Positions 1 through 8,797 of a stretch of DNA of 64,000 nt are shown in pieces. Under the pieces are notes generated by a model. The model saw nothing but the letters and a program-made list of their open reading frames with translations. It had not been told where the DNA came from and did no database searches. Each line of letters opens with the position of its first letter. The stretch's first letter is position 1. A program made the translations under genes and the position numbers. The DNA is from UBA7985 sp038141425 (GTDB lineage Bacteria; Pseudomonadota; Alphaproteobacteria; UBA7985), in the NCBI GenBank assembly GCA_038141425.1, contig JAYQIC010000010.1:558001-622000 (forward strand), written 5' to 3'.

Positions 1-105
1 GTGCAGGCCGGTGACACCACGATGGAAACTGCCCGACGCGGCTCCCTTCTGGTAAAACCGTGCCGCTGTCCAATCATGTTGTAAAGTCCGTAAAATCGCG
101 TTTAT

Positions 106-122
106 TATAGATATTATCTATA
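106..122. promoter_or_regulatory. Inverted repeat upstream of the LysR gene
   Basis: Perfect 7-bp arms TATAGAT and ATCTATA are separated by ATT, in an AT-rich patch of otherwise GC-rich DNA. It ends 30 bp before the GTG start of the LysR gene and fits the T-N11-A pattern of LysR-type operators. A role in autoregulation is inference. Confidence 0.5.
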
Positions 123-152
123 ACTGAAACCCGAGGCTGGGGAGCGAGTGAC

Positions 153-1102
153 GTGGACCCGCGACTCCTGACACAGCTGGCAATTATCGTGGAACTGGGC
201 TCGGTCACCAAGGCAGCCCGGAAGCTCAACGTGACCCAACCGACCCTGTCGCGCTCGATCAAGATCATGGAAGACCGGGTCGGCGGCCCCCTGCTCCGGC
301 GTGAGCGCTTCGGGGTCAGCCCGACGGAGATCGGTCGGCGATTGGCCGAAGAAGGGCGGCGCATCCTCCAACGCACCGAGACCGCTCAGACCATGATCAA
401 CGAGTGGAAGCACGGTCTGGCCGGCGAGTTGCGGGTCGGGGTCGGGCCGATGCTGGCCGCGACGCTCATGGGCGAATTCTTCGCCGGGTTGATGAATGAA
501 CCCCCGGGCTACAGCCTCAAACTGCACTCCGAAACCGCCGCGCGCGTGACCAAGCGTCTGAAAGATGAAGAACTTGACGTTGCCATCATCCCCTTCGAGC
601 TCAACGTCGCCGAAGAGGGCTGGTGCGGGAGCTGTTGTTTCAGGACCGGCTGGCCGTGTTTGTGGGTGAGAATGACCCGCTGGCGCGCACCAAGCAGGTT
701 AACCCGCAAGCGCTGGCGCCCTACCAGTGGATCGCCGTGGGTGAGACCTCCGGCCTGTTCGACCTGACCCGCGAGACCCTCGACCGGATCGGCCTGCCCG
801 GGGTGGCTCCGACGATCGAGAACTCAGGCGATGTCACCATGACCTTCCGCATGCTGGAGAGCGCCAAGACCTGCTCCCTGCTGCCGCTGATGCAGTTGCT
901 GCCCTACACCAAGCGCTACAGGATCGCGCCGGTCGACCTCAGCATGAAGCTACAGACACGCAACGTGGCGTTTTGGACCACCCAGACCTCACGCGATCGC
1001 CCGGAAGTCCTCGATTTCCTCTCACGGCTGCAAGGCTTTATCGGCGATCACCTCAGCGCGCCGTCACTTCCCGAACCAGATCCACAAACTCCGCATCGGT
1101 GA
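153..1102 (+). CDS. LysR-family transcriptional regulator (frame broken)
   Basis: An N-terminal winged helix-turn-helix typical of LysR (residues about 1-60, including the stretch TKAARKLNVTQPTLSRSIK) is followed by a substrate-binding domain. GTG is taken as start because GGGGAG lies 8 bases upstream. The frame changes near base 620: the N-terminal part ends in the sequence FELNVAEEG and the next frame resumes with VRELLFQDRLAVFVGEND, so one small indel splits an otherwise full-length protein of about 316 residues. Its 3' end overlaps the convergent metallolyase gene by about 50 bp, making that gene a possible target; the ligand is unknown. Confidence 0.85.
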
Positions 1103-2291
1103 GGATGTCTTTCTTGGCGATGCCCTGATCCTTCACCGCTGCGAGGATCTCGCCAATTTGCTCCTCTGAAACACCGTCGATGCTGAGCTCCTCGAGCTTG
1201 TACTGGATCGAGGCCTTGCCGCTCTTCTTGCCCAGCACAACCTGCCCGGTCCGTCCGGTCAGCGCCGGATGGGTGCCGAACATGACCAGCGGGTCGTGCA
1301 TTACGTACTGAATGCCGATGCCGCTCTCGCGGATGAAGTTGCCGTGGCCGAGAACCGGCTTGTTGCGGGCGATCGGAATGTTGGAAATGCCGGAGACCAG
1401 ATCGGCCAGCTCGGGCAGCTTATCGAGCCGGTAACCGGTGTCGTAGCCGTAGAGCAGGTCCAGCCCCAACATCAGCTCTTCCATCGCGGCGTTGCCGGTC
1501 CGTTCGCCCAGGCCGTTGGCGCAGGAATGAACGACTTCTGCCCCGGCGGTGACAGCGGCCAGCTCAGTGGCCACGCCCATGCCAAAATCGTTGTGGGTGT
1601 GGATCTCGATCGGCAGCCCGGTCATCTCCTTGACCCAGCGGACCATGTATTTGATCGCCTCAGGCGTGGCGCAGCCCATGGTATCGACGATGCCGATGGC
1701 ATCCGGTGGGGACTCGTTCATCACCGCGCGGCACAGGTTTTCGAGGTCCTCGGCACGGGCACGGGTGGTGTCGTAGGGAAAGAACAGCGCGTAGAGGCCG
1801 TTTTCACGGGCGTAGTTGATCACGTCGCGCGACTTCTTGAACACGTCTTCCCAGGTCCAGCCGAACTGCGTGGTCAGCTTGGGATAGCCGATGGGCACCT
1901 CGATCACCACGCCGTCGGCGCCGCATTCCAGCGCCATGTCGATGTCCTGCCGCATGGCGCGGGCAAAGGTGAAGATTTTCGAAGGCAGCTTGAGCGCTGA
2001 AATCTCACGGATCGCCTCGGCATCCTGCGGGGAAACGGCGGGCATGCCCGCTTCGATCCGCTCGATCCCTACTTCGCTCAGTTTGGTAGCGATGGCGATC
2101 TTGTCGTCCTTGGTCATCACCACCCCCCGGGTCTGCTCTCCATCGCGCAAGGTGGCGTCGTGGATCTGCACAGAGGGCGGCAGGTTCAGCCCCTCGCGGA
2201 CTTCTGGCACAAAGTTGTAAGGGCTGACCCAGTACCGATCCTGTTCAAAATGGCCTTTAGACACGGGCGAGGTTCCTTTCTTGTCAATCAT
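1053..2291 (-). CDS. DRE-TIM metallolyase (homocitrate/isopropylmalate synthase-like)
   Basis: A 412-residue protein of the HMGL-like pyruvate carboxyltransferase family. The N-terminal motif DATLRDGEQT supplies the metal-binding Asp and catalytic Arg, and HTHNDFGMG carries the metal-binding histidines; both belong to acyltransferases that condense acetyl-CoA with a 2-oxoacid. It lacks the C-terminal regulatory domain of LeuA, so it is closer to homocitrate or citramalate synthase-like enzymes. No other leucine or lysine pathway gene is nearby, so the substrate is unassigned. It starts 29 bp after the MBL-fold gene on the same strand, probably one operon, and converges on the LysR gene. Confidence 0.85.
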   Translation of the reverse strand: MIDKKGTSPVSKGHFEQDRYWVSPYNFVPEVREGLNLPPSVQIHDATLRDGEQTRGVVMTKDDKIAIATKLSEVGIERIEAGMPAVSPQDAEAIREISALKLPSKIFTFARAMRQDIDMALECGADGVVIEVPIGYPKLTTQFGWTWEDVFKKSRDVINYARENGLYALFFPYDTTRARAEDLENLCRAVMNESPPDAIGIVDTMGCATPEAIKYMVRWVKEMTGLPIEIHTHNDFGMGVATELAAVTAGAEVVHSCANGLGERTGNAAMEELMLGLDLLYGYDTGYRLDKLPELADLVSGISNIPIARNKPVLGHGNFIRESGIGIQYVMHDPLVMFGTHPALTGRTGQVVLGKKSGKASIQYKLEELSIDGVSEEQIGEILAAVKDQGIAKKDILTDAEFVDLVREVTAR

Positions 2292-2320
2292 CAGCGACCA
2301 CCGCCGTCGGCGGGTCGGGC

Positions 2321-3247
2321 TCAGCCCCGGAATTTCAGGGGCTTGTGACCGGCACCGTTTCTGCCGTGGTGGGAGGGTATGACGGAGATGCTGTTGCCGA
2401 TTTCGATGGTCATCAGGTCCTCGGCGACCAGCACGACGCCGTCGTATTCGGTGGCCACGCCGGCGCAGAGCTCTTCGATCGTCGGTGGGTCGGGCGGCAG
2501 CATCACCAGGTGGGTGAGCATGGCCAGCTTTGGCCGGGTCTGGGTAAAGACGCGGCCGACGTCCTCGGGCGTGGCATGATGGTCGATGGCGACCTGAATG
2601 CGGGGGTAGTCGATCAGCGTCTGCGGGCGGGCGGCGGCAATTTCGTGGATGAACACATCCGCGCCCTGCGCCTGCGCGATCAGGTTTTCGTTGTAGCGGG
2701 TGTCGTGGCTGTGCACGAACACGTGCCCCCCGTATTCGACCCGGAAGGCGTAAGCGGGGCGGATGAACTCCCCGTGGTCGACCTCGATGGCGATGATGCG
2801 CAGCCCGCCGCGGTCGTAGACCACCCCTTCCTGTTCGTAAGTGTAGGGGATAATCCGCATGTGCTCGGGGTCGATTTCATGGTCGGCGACCCGGATATCG
2901 CGGTCGGGCTTGGTCGCCTGCCACGCGCCCTCGGCGATGTCGTCGATCCCCGGAGGGCCATAGACGTGCAGCGGCCCGCCCCGGTTGGAAAACGGCTGCT
3001 GGATGGTGCCGGTCATGGCGAGGTCGAACAGCCCGGAAAAGTCGTCCGAATGATAGTGCGAGATGATGATGGTATCGACGTAGCCCAGCGGGTAGCCCGC
3101 CTGCGCCAACCGGATCACAGCGCCCCGGCCGCAGTCGATCATGACAACCTCGCCGCCGGCTTCGATCAGTGTCGACGTGCCAAAGGCATTCATGTCCGGG
3201 TTCGGAATCCCGGTGCCAAGGAGGGTGATTTTGAGGGTATCGGACAT
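2321..3247 (-). CDS. MBL-fold metallohydrolase with altered metal motif
   Basis: About 308 residues resembling the RNase Z/arylsulfatase-type branch of the metallo-beta-lactamase superfamily. The early motif reads HYHSDD (residues 64-69) where the family has HxHxDH, so the last histidine ligand is replaced by Asp. The later VDHGEF, SHDTRYNENL and LTHL motifs are present, though SHDT replaces the usual SGDT. The ATG at 3247 is chosen because homology begins there; an ATG at 3259 adds four residues. It precedes the metallolyase gene by 29 bp and probably shares its transcript. The substrate is unknown. Confidence 0.8.
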   Translation of the reverse strand: MSDTLKITLLGTGIPNPDMNAFGTSTLIEAGGEVVMIDCGRGAVIRLAQAGYPLGYVDTIIISHYHSDDFSGLFDLAMTGTIQQPFSNRGGPLHVYGPPGIDDIAEGAWQATKPDRDIRVADHEIDPEHMRIIPYTYEQEGVVYDRGGLRIIAIEVDHGEFIRPAYAFRVEYGGHVFVHSHDTRYNENLIAQAQGADVFIHEIAAARPQTLIDYPRIQVAIDHHATPEDVGRVFTQTRPKLAMLTHLVMLPPDPPTIEELCAGVATEYDGVVLVAEDLMTIEIGNSISVIPSHHGRNGAGHKPLKFRG

Positions 3248-3362
3248 GGCCACAAACAACCTGAAAAACGGATGCAGGAGGTCTCAGACTGTCCCGCAGC
3301 GCAGCGGATGTAAAATCCGATTTTCCTATGCTGCCATTGGCTGTCTCTATAAAGCCAGTCGC

Positions 3363-4931
3363 TCAGCTCAGTGGCAGGTCGAGCTGAGGGGATGGCTTGG
3401 CGTCGGTTTTCCGGGTGCGTCGCCGTGGTCCGGGGACGCCGGATTTGCGGCTGCCATGGCGGTCCTGAATGGCTTGTGCTTCGCTGCGGAAACCGGCCTG
3501 CCCCCGCACCGACCAGACCTGCTGCCGGGCGGCCTTGGCGGCGGCGAGATGATCCACAATCGGGGCCGGATAGGCCCGGTCGAGCACGCTGCCCGCCTGC
3601 TCCCATTGCCACGGCTCGTGGATGAAGGCATCGGGCACGTCACGTAGCTCTGGCACCCAGCGGCGGACAAAGTCGCCGTCGGGGTCCTGATCGTGCCCCT
3701 GCTTGACCGGGTTATAAATGCGGACGGTGTTGATCCCGGTGGTACCGGACTGCATCTGCACCTGCGGCCAGTGAATGCCCGGCTCATAGTCGGTGAATTG
3801 CCGCGCGAGGTGTTCACCCGGCGCCCGCCAGTCGAGCCATAGGTGATAGCTCGCCACCGCCATCAGCATCGCCCGCATGCGGAAGTTCATCCAGCCGGTG
3901 GCATTGAGCGAGCGCATGCAGGCATCAACGAAAGGAAGCCCGGTCTCCCCCTTGGACCACGCGGCCAACCGCGCTGCATCCGGCTCAGTCGGGCGCAGGC
4001 TGTCGTAAGCGGGGTGGAAGTTGCGGAATTCGATTGCCGGCTGGTCTTCGAGCTTCTGGGTGAAATGATCACGCCAGTGCAGCCGGGCCTGAAACGACGA
4101 CAGAGACCCGGTCCAACCGTCCCGACGCCCGGCCATTTTGACCTCGGCACCGCGGCGCAAACCGGCCTGAGCGACCTCGCGCATGGAAATCGTGCCCCAG
4201 GCGAGGTGCGGCGACAGGCGGGAACAGTGCGCGGCACCGGCCGCCGGGCCGGACATGGCGCGCCGGTAGTTCTGCCCGCGCTGGTGCAGGAAAGAATTCA
4301 GGCGCTCGAGGGCGACATCACGGCCGCCGGGTTGGCGTTCCGGGCATGGATCCGGTGGTAGCCCCAGCGCTGCAGCATTTGGCACCGAGCCCAATGGGAC
4401 CTCTGGCACCGGCCGGAGCACTTCAGGCGGGGGCGTGACCGGCTCAGCCATCAGGCGGTCCCAGCGCCGCGCCCAGCCTTCACGCCGCTCCAGTACCCGG
4501 ATAACGCCCGCGGGCTGAATCTCACGCCACTCAACACCCTGCGAGCGCGCCCAGGCGGCAACCCGGCGGTCGCGGGCGAAGGTCCAGGCGTTGCCGGTTT
4601 CTTCGTGGCTCCACAGCCGCATTCTCGGGAAAGCCTGCCTCAAGGCGTCGAGCACCGTCACCGCGTCACCGGTGCGGACGCACAGCCCTTGCCCGCGCTG
4701 GGACAGCGCCATGTTAAGGCTTTCAAGTCCTTCGGCGACAAAGGCCCATTGCCGCGCGGAGGCATCGGGCAGCTGCCAGAACTCAGGCTCGGCGATATAG
4801 AGCGGCAGAACCAGCCCCTGCCCGGCACCCTGCGCAGCCGCCTGCGCAGCCGCTTGTGCCAGCGGCCGGTGGTCTTCGACCCGCAGATCACGCTTGAACC
4901 AGACGACCTCGAGGGTTTGATCACGTTTCAT
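3363..4931 (-). CDS. Cryptochrome/photolyase family protein
   Basis: A 522-residue flavoprotein. The N-terminus VVWFKRDLRVEDHRPLAQA is the antenna-binding photolyase domain, and the C-terminal half has the FAD-binding helical domain with RIYNPVKQGHDQDPDG followed by FVRRWVPEL. Photolyases of this type use blue light to reverse UV pyrimidine dimers; bacterial cryptochromes share the fold. Sequence alone does not separate repair from signalling. The N-terminal segment around residues 25-40 is an Ala/Gln repeat (AQAAAQAAAQ). The reading frame is intact and the gene stands alone. Confidence 0.9.
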   Translation of the reverse strand: MKRDQTLEVVWFKRDLRVEDHRPLAQAAAQAAAQGAGQGLVLPLYIAEPEFWQLPDASARQWAFVAEGLESLNMALSQRGQGLCVRTGDAVTVLDALRQAFPRMRLWSHEETGNAWTFARDRRVAAWARSQGVEWREIQPAGVIRVLERREGWARRWDRLMAEPVTPPPEVLRPVPEVPLGSVPNAAALGLPPDPCPERQPGGRDVALERLNSFLHQRGQNYRRAMSGPAAGAAHCSRLSPHLAWGTISMREVAQAGLRRGAEVKMAGRRDGWTGSLSSFQARLHWRDHFTQKLEDQPAIEFRNFHPAYDSLRPTEPDAARLAAWSKGETGLPFVDACMRSLNATGWMNFRMRAMLMAVASYHLWLDWRAPGEHLARQFTDYEPGIHWPQVQMQSGTTGINTVRIYNPVKQGHDQDPDGDFVRRWVPELRDVPDAFIHEPWQWEQAGSVLDRAYPAPIVDHLAAAKAARQQVWSVRGQAGFRSEAQAIQDRHGSRKSGVPGPRRRTRKTDAKPSPQLDLPLS

Positions 4932-5010
4932 GGCAGCAGATTTAGGCGATTTGCGAGATTTTCCGACCCGCTGCGTTGTCGCAAGCCATCCCGCTGAACT
5001 GAAAATTCAG

Positions 5011-5271
5011 CTAGAGCGTCTGCATGCCCCTCTCCAGCAACTCGCGCATGAAACGTTGGTAGCGGATACCGCGCTTATCGGCCTCTGCCTTGATTGCCGC
5101 CAGCTGGCTTTGAGGCATGCGCATGTTCACTCGCGCATCTTTGCTCTCAAACTCATGCGTCACGGGTTCGGCCCTGCTCCAGTCAAACTGGCTGAGGTCG
5201 GCCTCAGCGACGAATGTCTCTGCGGCTTCGTCGGTCGGCAAACTAGGCCAGGCTTTCTTGGTACTGCTCAT
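5011..5271 (-). CDS. brnA: BrnA-family antitoxin
   Basis: An 86-residue protein of the BrnA/COG3514 family. The C-terminal half (MRMPQSQLAAIKAEADKRGI and onward) is a ribbon-helix-helix DNA-binding domain; the N-terminal half normally wraps the BrnT toxin and neutralises it. Its ATG overlaps the end of the upstream brnT frame by 29 bp, the usual brnTA arrangement with toxin first. In known pairs BrnA represses its own operon. The frame is intact, unlike that of the toxin. Confidence 0.85.
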   Translation of the reverse strand: MSSTKKAWPSLPTDEAAETFVAEADLSQFDWSRAEPVTHEFESKDARVNMRMPQSQLAAIKAEADKRGIRYQRFMRELLERGMQTL

Positions 5272-5592
5272 AACTCTTCACTTCTTTCCCGTGCATATAG
5301 CGTGCACTGATCGGGCGGATGAAGGTTCCGCCGCCACCCCTGACCTGGCTCCGTCTTCCCGATAGGTTTAGACGACAAACACGCAACGCCCGGCTTCGGT
5401 TTTCCCAGCGGTTCTAAACCGGGTTTCGGCGGGATCAGGATCGGGTACACGGAAGCGCGCGGTCGCAAGCACGTATTCGATCTCAGCCTGGCTGAAGCCA
5501 TGCTTGCCGCATTTGGGCCAGTTGCCTGCGTCCCACTCCACGCCCACAATTTTTATAGCGCCTAAGGTAAGACGTTTGTGTGTACAAATCAA
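5243..5592 (-). pseudogene. brnT: BrnT-family toxin, interrupted
   Basis: The first frame, from a TTG at 5592 (an in-frame GTG at 5547 is an alternative), gives VGVEWDAGNWPKCGKHGFSQ and ends at an in-frame TAA (5368-5370) just after the sequence GRCVFVV. Another frame then carries the conserved BrnT C-terminus, GTFIRPISARYMHGKEVKSY, ending at a TAG at 5243 inside brnA. BrnT is a RelE-fold ribonuclease. Both halves are well preserved, so either a sequencing indel or a recent inactivating mutation explains the break. Size over both frames, about 116 residues, is slightly longer than typical BrnT. Confidence 0.75.
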
Positions 5593-5648
5593 TCCAGCAT
5601 CAAGAGCGCCTTGATTTAACGTTCAAGCTCGGCATGAAGATCGGGGCT

Positions 5649-6152
5649 TCAGGCTTTCTCGATCTTCGTCACCACGGCCTGCGGGTCGCGTAGGGCGAGG
5701 AAGAACGGATCAGCCTCGAGGGCACGGTCGACCATGGCGTTGAGTTCGTCAGCGGGTGCGTCGCTCTTCAGCGCGATATTGAGCCGGGTCTGCATCGGCG
5801 CTGCGGTGTTGCTGCCCAGACCGAGCGAGGCGCCGTCGTCGAAGTCCATCTCGATATCGACCTCAACATGCTCCAGCGCTATCCCGGCACGGGTTGCTGT
5901 CAGCTTGATCCCGATGGCAACGCAGGAAGCGACAGCAGCACGGGCGTGAAAGCCGGGGGTGGGGCCGCTGGCCTCTCCGCCCATGCTTGGTGGCATATCG
6001 ACAATGGTACTGCGCTGACCGTCGGAAACCTCGCAGACCAGTCCGTCGCCGATTACAGCCTTGGCAGTCGTGGTGCCGAGGGCCTCAGCCGGATTGGCCT
6101 TCAGCGCCGAAATCATCTGCTCCTGTGCTTCACGGATGTGCTGGTCGCTCAT
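5649..6152 (-). CDS. OsmC-family protein
   Basis: About 167 residues with the OsmC/Ohr fold. The segment GPTPGFHARAAVASCVAIGI holds the conserved central helix and a redox-type cysteine, and the C-terminus EADPFFLALRDPQAV matches the family end. Such proteins reduce organic hydroperoxides or are uncharacterised thiol enzymes. The ATG at 6152 is preferred to one four codons upstream because GGAGAG lies just before it. It follows the membrane-protein gene directly and is probably co-transcribed with it. Confidence 0.85.
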   Translation of the reverse strand: MSDQHIREAQEQMISALKANPAEALGTTTAKAVIGDGLVCEVSDGQRSTIVDMPPSMGGEASGPTPGFHARAAVASCVAIGIKLTATRAGIALEHVEVDIEMDFDDGASLGLGSNTAAPMQTRLNIALKSDAPADELNAMVDRALEADPFFLALRDPQAVVTKIEKA

Positions 6153-6163
6153 GATACTCTCCA

Positions 6164-6613
6164 TCAGGACCCGGTGAAGGCGATCGCCGTCCCAGCGAGC
6201 GCGAGAAACAGACCGATCCGGCCCAGAATGGCCGCTGTGCTCATCAGCTGGGCATTGGGCGGGCGCTTGGCGGCGCTGGCCCGGGCCATATGCAGGTTCA
6301 CGACCACGGACAGAACCGCGATCACGCTGGCGCCGAGCAGCTTGCCGTAGAAGGCAAAGTTACCCCACCAGGCCGCATGGACAATAAAGCCGCCGTAGAT
6401 CTGATTGAGCATCAATCCGCCGGTTACCCAGAGCAGGATGATCCCCAGCAGGCCGAGCAGACCGAGGTTGCGCATGGCCCGCGCCGTTGGCGGCGATGGC
6501 GGTGCACTGGCGGCCATGTGCGCGCGCTGGATCACCACGCTGCCAACGGCGATCCCGCCCGCGAGCAACAGAGAGAAGAAATGGATGAATTTCAGAATAA
6601 TGATGAAGGTCAC
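6164..6613 (-). CDS. Small four-helix membrane protein
   Basis: A 149-residue hydrophobic protein with about four predicted membrane segments: near residues 2-27, 48-70, 82-107 and 125-147. Histidines occur in the first helix (KFIHFFSLL) and the third region (FIVHAAWWGN), as in CopD-like or DUF2269-like proteins that may bind heme or copper; I cannot assign the family with confidence. The stop is followed at once by the OsmC gene, so the two probably form an operon. The function is unknown. Confidence 0.7.
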   Translation of the reverse strand: MTFIIILKFIHFFSLLLAGGIAVGSVVIQRAHMAASAPPSPPTARAMRNLGLLGLLGIILLWVTGGLMLNQIYGGFIVHAAWWGNFAFYGKLLGASVIAVLSVVVNLHMARASAAKRPPNAQLMSTAAILGRIGLFLALAGTAIAFTGS

Positions 6614-6789
6614 GGCGCAGCCTCGACTGGGTGGGTGGGCATCAGTAGTCCCCGAAAAACAGCGATCAAAGACCGACGCCCGTCCGGGGACTATAGTGTG
6701 ACTTTCTTCTGTTTTGAAAGCGCTTTGCCTCGTTCAACGTGGCTCGAACCCGACTGAAATCACCTGAAAAAACGGGGAATTTAACGCTT

Positions 6790-6820
6790 TTGTCTCGTTT
6801 TGATGAATCGAGTATATAAT
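6790..6820 (+). promoter_or_regulatory. Candidate sigma70 promoter for the fdh operon
   Basis: TTGTCT (6790-6795) and a perfect TATAAT (6815-6820) are separated by 19 bp, slightly longer than optimal. Transcription from here would give a leader of about 275 nt before fdhB. Confidence 0.45.
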
Positions 6821-6971
6821 GACTTTTGAATACTCATCCCCACAGAACGACATGGCCGACGACTGGTGCGATTGAAGTCGACCGAAGGGTCCTACCGGGA
6901 CAGCGAACGGCTCCTTTTTCCTTGTCGCGACAGCGACCACAGACCAAACCACCGTCAGGCTCAAATCACCC

Positions 6972-7022
6972 TTGCACAATGGAGCCGGACGACAGGCTCC
7001 CTAAAAGGTCTCAATTGTGCAA
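6972..7022 (+). promoter_or_regulatory. Nested inverted repeat in the fdh leader
   Basis: Outer arms TTGCACAAT (6972-6980) and ATTGTGCAA (7014-7022) are perfect complements and enclose a second hairpin with arms GGAGCC (6981-6986) and GGCTCC (6995-7000). It could be an RNA switch or a protein-binding palindrome. It lies about 80 bp before the fdhB start. Confidence 0.5.
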
Positions 7023-7101
7023 TTTAGTGTCTGCTTTCTGACTGCTCAAACCCGGGCGCAGGGAGTAGCCTCCGGCCGAAAATCCCCCGAGGAAAGACAT
7101 C

Positions 7102-8793
7102 ATGGCTCCTTTTGATCAGCCCGACGGCGTTTGGAAATCCGGCAAAGGCAAAGGCCGCCGGACGCCAAAGGGCCGTCAGGTCGATGACGCCGCCCTCGAA
7201 GACGTCCGCGGGCTGCTCGGGGAGCGTCCCCGTCGCGCCGATCTGCTGATTGAGCACATGCATCTGCTGCAGGACCATTTCGGCCACCTCTCAGCCCGCC
7301 ATCTGCGCGCGCTGGCCGAGGAAATGCGCCTGTCCCAGGCTGAGGTTTACGAGGTTGCAACCTTCTACGCGCACTTCGACGTGGTGCGCGAAGATGAAAC
7401 CCCGCCGCCCGCGCTGACCATCCGCGTCTGTGACAGCCTCGCCTGTGAACTCGCCGGTGCGCAGGCACTCAAAACCGCGCTGGAAGGCGATCTCTCACCG
7501 GATGAGGTTCGGGTTGTCCGTGCGCCGTGCATGGGTCGCTGCGATACGGCACCGACCTGCGAGCTCGGTCACAATCACATCGACCACGCCACGCCGGACA
7601 GCGTGAAGGCCGCCGTCGCCGCTGGTGATACCCATCACCGCATGCCCGACTACCAGCGCCTCGATGCCTACCGGGCCGAGGGTGGCTACGAGCAGCTAAT
7701 CGCTCTGCGTGGCGGATTCATGGACCCAGAGGCAGTGCAGGACCGTGTGCTCGAATCCGGCCTGCGCGGGCTGGGCGGCGCCGGTTTCCCCTCGGGCCGC
7801 AAGTGGTCATTCGTGCGGGCCGAGGCCGGACCGCGCTACCTCGCGGTCAACGGCGACGAGGGCGAACCGGGAACCTTCAAGGATCGCTACTACCTCGAAC
7901 GCACCCCGCACCTGTTCCTCGAGGGCATGCTGATCGCCGCTTGGGCGGTGGAAGCGGAAACCGCCTTCATCTACATGCGCGACGAATACCCCGCGGTGCT
8001 GGAAATACTCGCCAACGAAATCAAGGCGCTCGAAGACGCCGGGCTGGTCGAGCCCGGCTACATCGATCTGCGCCGGGGTGCCGGTGCCTACATCTGCGGT
8101 GAAGAGTCCGCGATGATTGAGTCGATCGAAGGCAAGCGCGGCCTGCCCCGCCATCGCCCACCTTTCGTGGCGCAGGTCGGCGTGTTTGGCCGCCCGACGC
8201 TAGTCCACAACGTCGAGACCCTGCACTGGGTCGCGCGGGTGATGCGCGAAGGCCCGGAAGTGCTCAACAGCGTTGAGAAGAATGGCCGCAAGGGCCTGCG
8301 CTCGTACTCGGTTTCCGGCCGGGTCAAGGAACCGGGCGTCAAGCTGCTGCCAGCCGGGTCAACAATTCTCGACCTGATCGAAGCGGCGGGTGGCATGCTC
8401 GATAGCCACAGCTTCAAGGCCTACCAGCCCGGCGGCCCGTCCGCGGGCCTGCTGCCAGCGAGCATCTGCGACGTACCGATGGATTTTGACACCCTGCAGC
8501 CCCACGGCAGCTTTATCGGCTCGGCCGCGATCGTGGTCCTGTCGGATCAGGACAGCGCCAAGGAAGCCGCGCTGAACATGCTGCGGTTCTTCGAAGACGA
8601 AAGCTGCGGGCAATGCACGCCCTGCCGCGTGGGCTGTGAGAAGGCCGTTAAGCTGATGGAGCAGGACAGCTGGGATCAGGACCTGCTCGAAGACCTGTCA
8701 CAGGCCATGGTCGACGCGTCGATCTGTGGGCTGGGTCAGGCTGCGCCAAACCCCATCCGCCTGACCATCAAACACTTCGCTGACGAGGTCTGA
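7102..8793 (+). CDS. fdhB: NAD-dependent formate dehydrogenase, fused NuoE/NuoF-type beta subunit
   Basis: A 563-residue fusion. Residues about 1-165 are NuoE-like, with the [2Fe-2S] cysteines in CDSLACELAG and APCMGRCDTAPTC. The rest is NuoF-like: GLGGAGFPSGRKWSF and NGDEGEPGTFKDR for FMN and NADH, and CGQCTPCRVGC for a [4Fe-4S] cluster. The same fusion occurs in the tungsten/molybdenum formate dehydrogenase 1 of Methylorubrum extorquens. It passes electrons from the catalytic subunit to NAD+ in the cytoplasm. The ATG has GAGGAAAG upstream. fdhA starts 4 bp after its stop. Confidence 0.93.
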   Translation: MAPFDQPDGVWKSGKGKGRRTPKGRQVDDAALEDVRGLLGERPRRADLLIEHMHLLQDHFGHLSARHLRALAEEMRLSQAEVYEVATFYAHFDVVREDETPPPALTIRVCDSLACELAGAQALKTALEGDLSPDEVRVVRAPCMGRCDTAPTCELGHNHIDHATPDSVKAAVAAGDTHHRMPDYQRLDAYRAEGGYEQLIALRGGFMDPEAVQDRVLESGLRGLGGAGFPSGRKWSFVRAEAGPRYLAVNGDEGEPGTFKDRYYLERTPHLFLEGMLIAAWAVEAETAFIYMRDEYPAVLEILANEIKALEDAGLVEPGYIDLRRGAGAYICGEESAMIESIEGKRGLPRHRPPFVAQVGVFGRPTLVHNVETLHWVARVMREGPEVLNSVEKNGRKGLRSYSVSGRVKEPGVKLLPAGSTILDLIEAAGGMLDSHSFKAYQPGGPSAGLLPASICDVPMDFDTLQPHGSFIGSAAIVVLSDQDSAKEAALNMLRFFEDESCGQCTPCRVGCEKAVKLMEQDSWDQDLLEDLSQAMVDASICGLGQAAPNPIRLTIKHFADEV

Positions 8794-8797
8794 GGCC

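Larger units (their letters stand above)
6614..7101 (+). other. 488-bp spacer and leader of the formate dehydrogenase operon
   Basis: No protein gene is visible. The right part holds a sigma70-like promoter (6790-6820), a short hairpin GTCGC-gaca-GCGAC near 6935-6949 and a nested inverted repeat (6972-7022). The first about 175 bp lie upstream of the divergent membrane-protein gene and should carry its promoter. A Shine-Dalgarno GAGGAAAG precedes the fdhB start. Confidence 0.6.

Noticed and set aside
1269..3313. Long opposite-strand open frames over the metallolyase and MBL genes
   Set aside because: They are shadows typical of GC-rich codon usage, with no recognisable domain.
6972..7101. 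Molybdenum-cofactor riboswitch before fdhB
   Set aside because: A GCCTCC and a GGAAAG occur in the right order, but I could not fit the rest of the consensus stems. A covariance search would decide.
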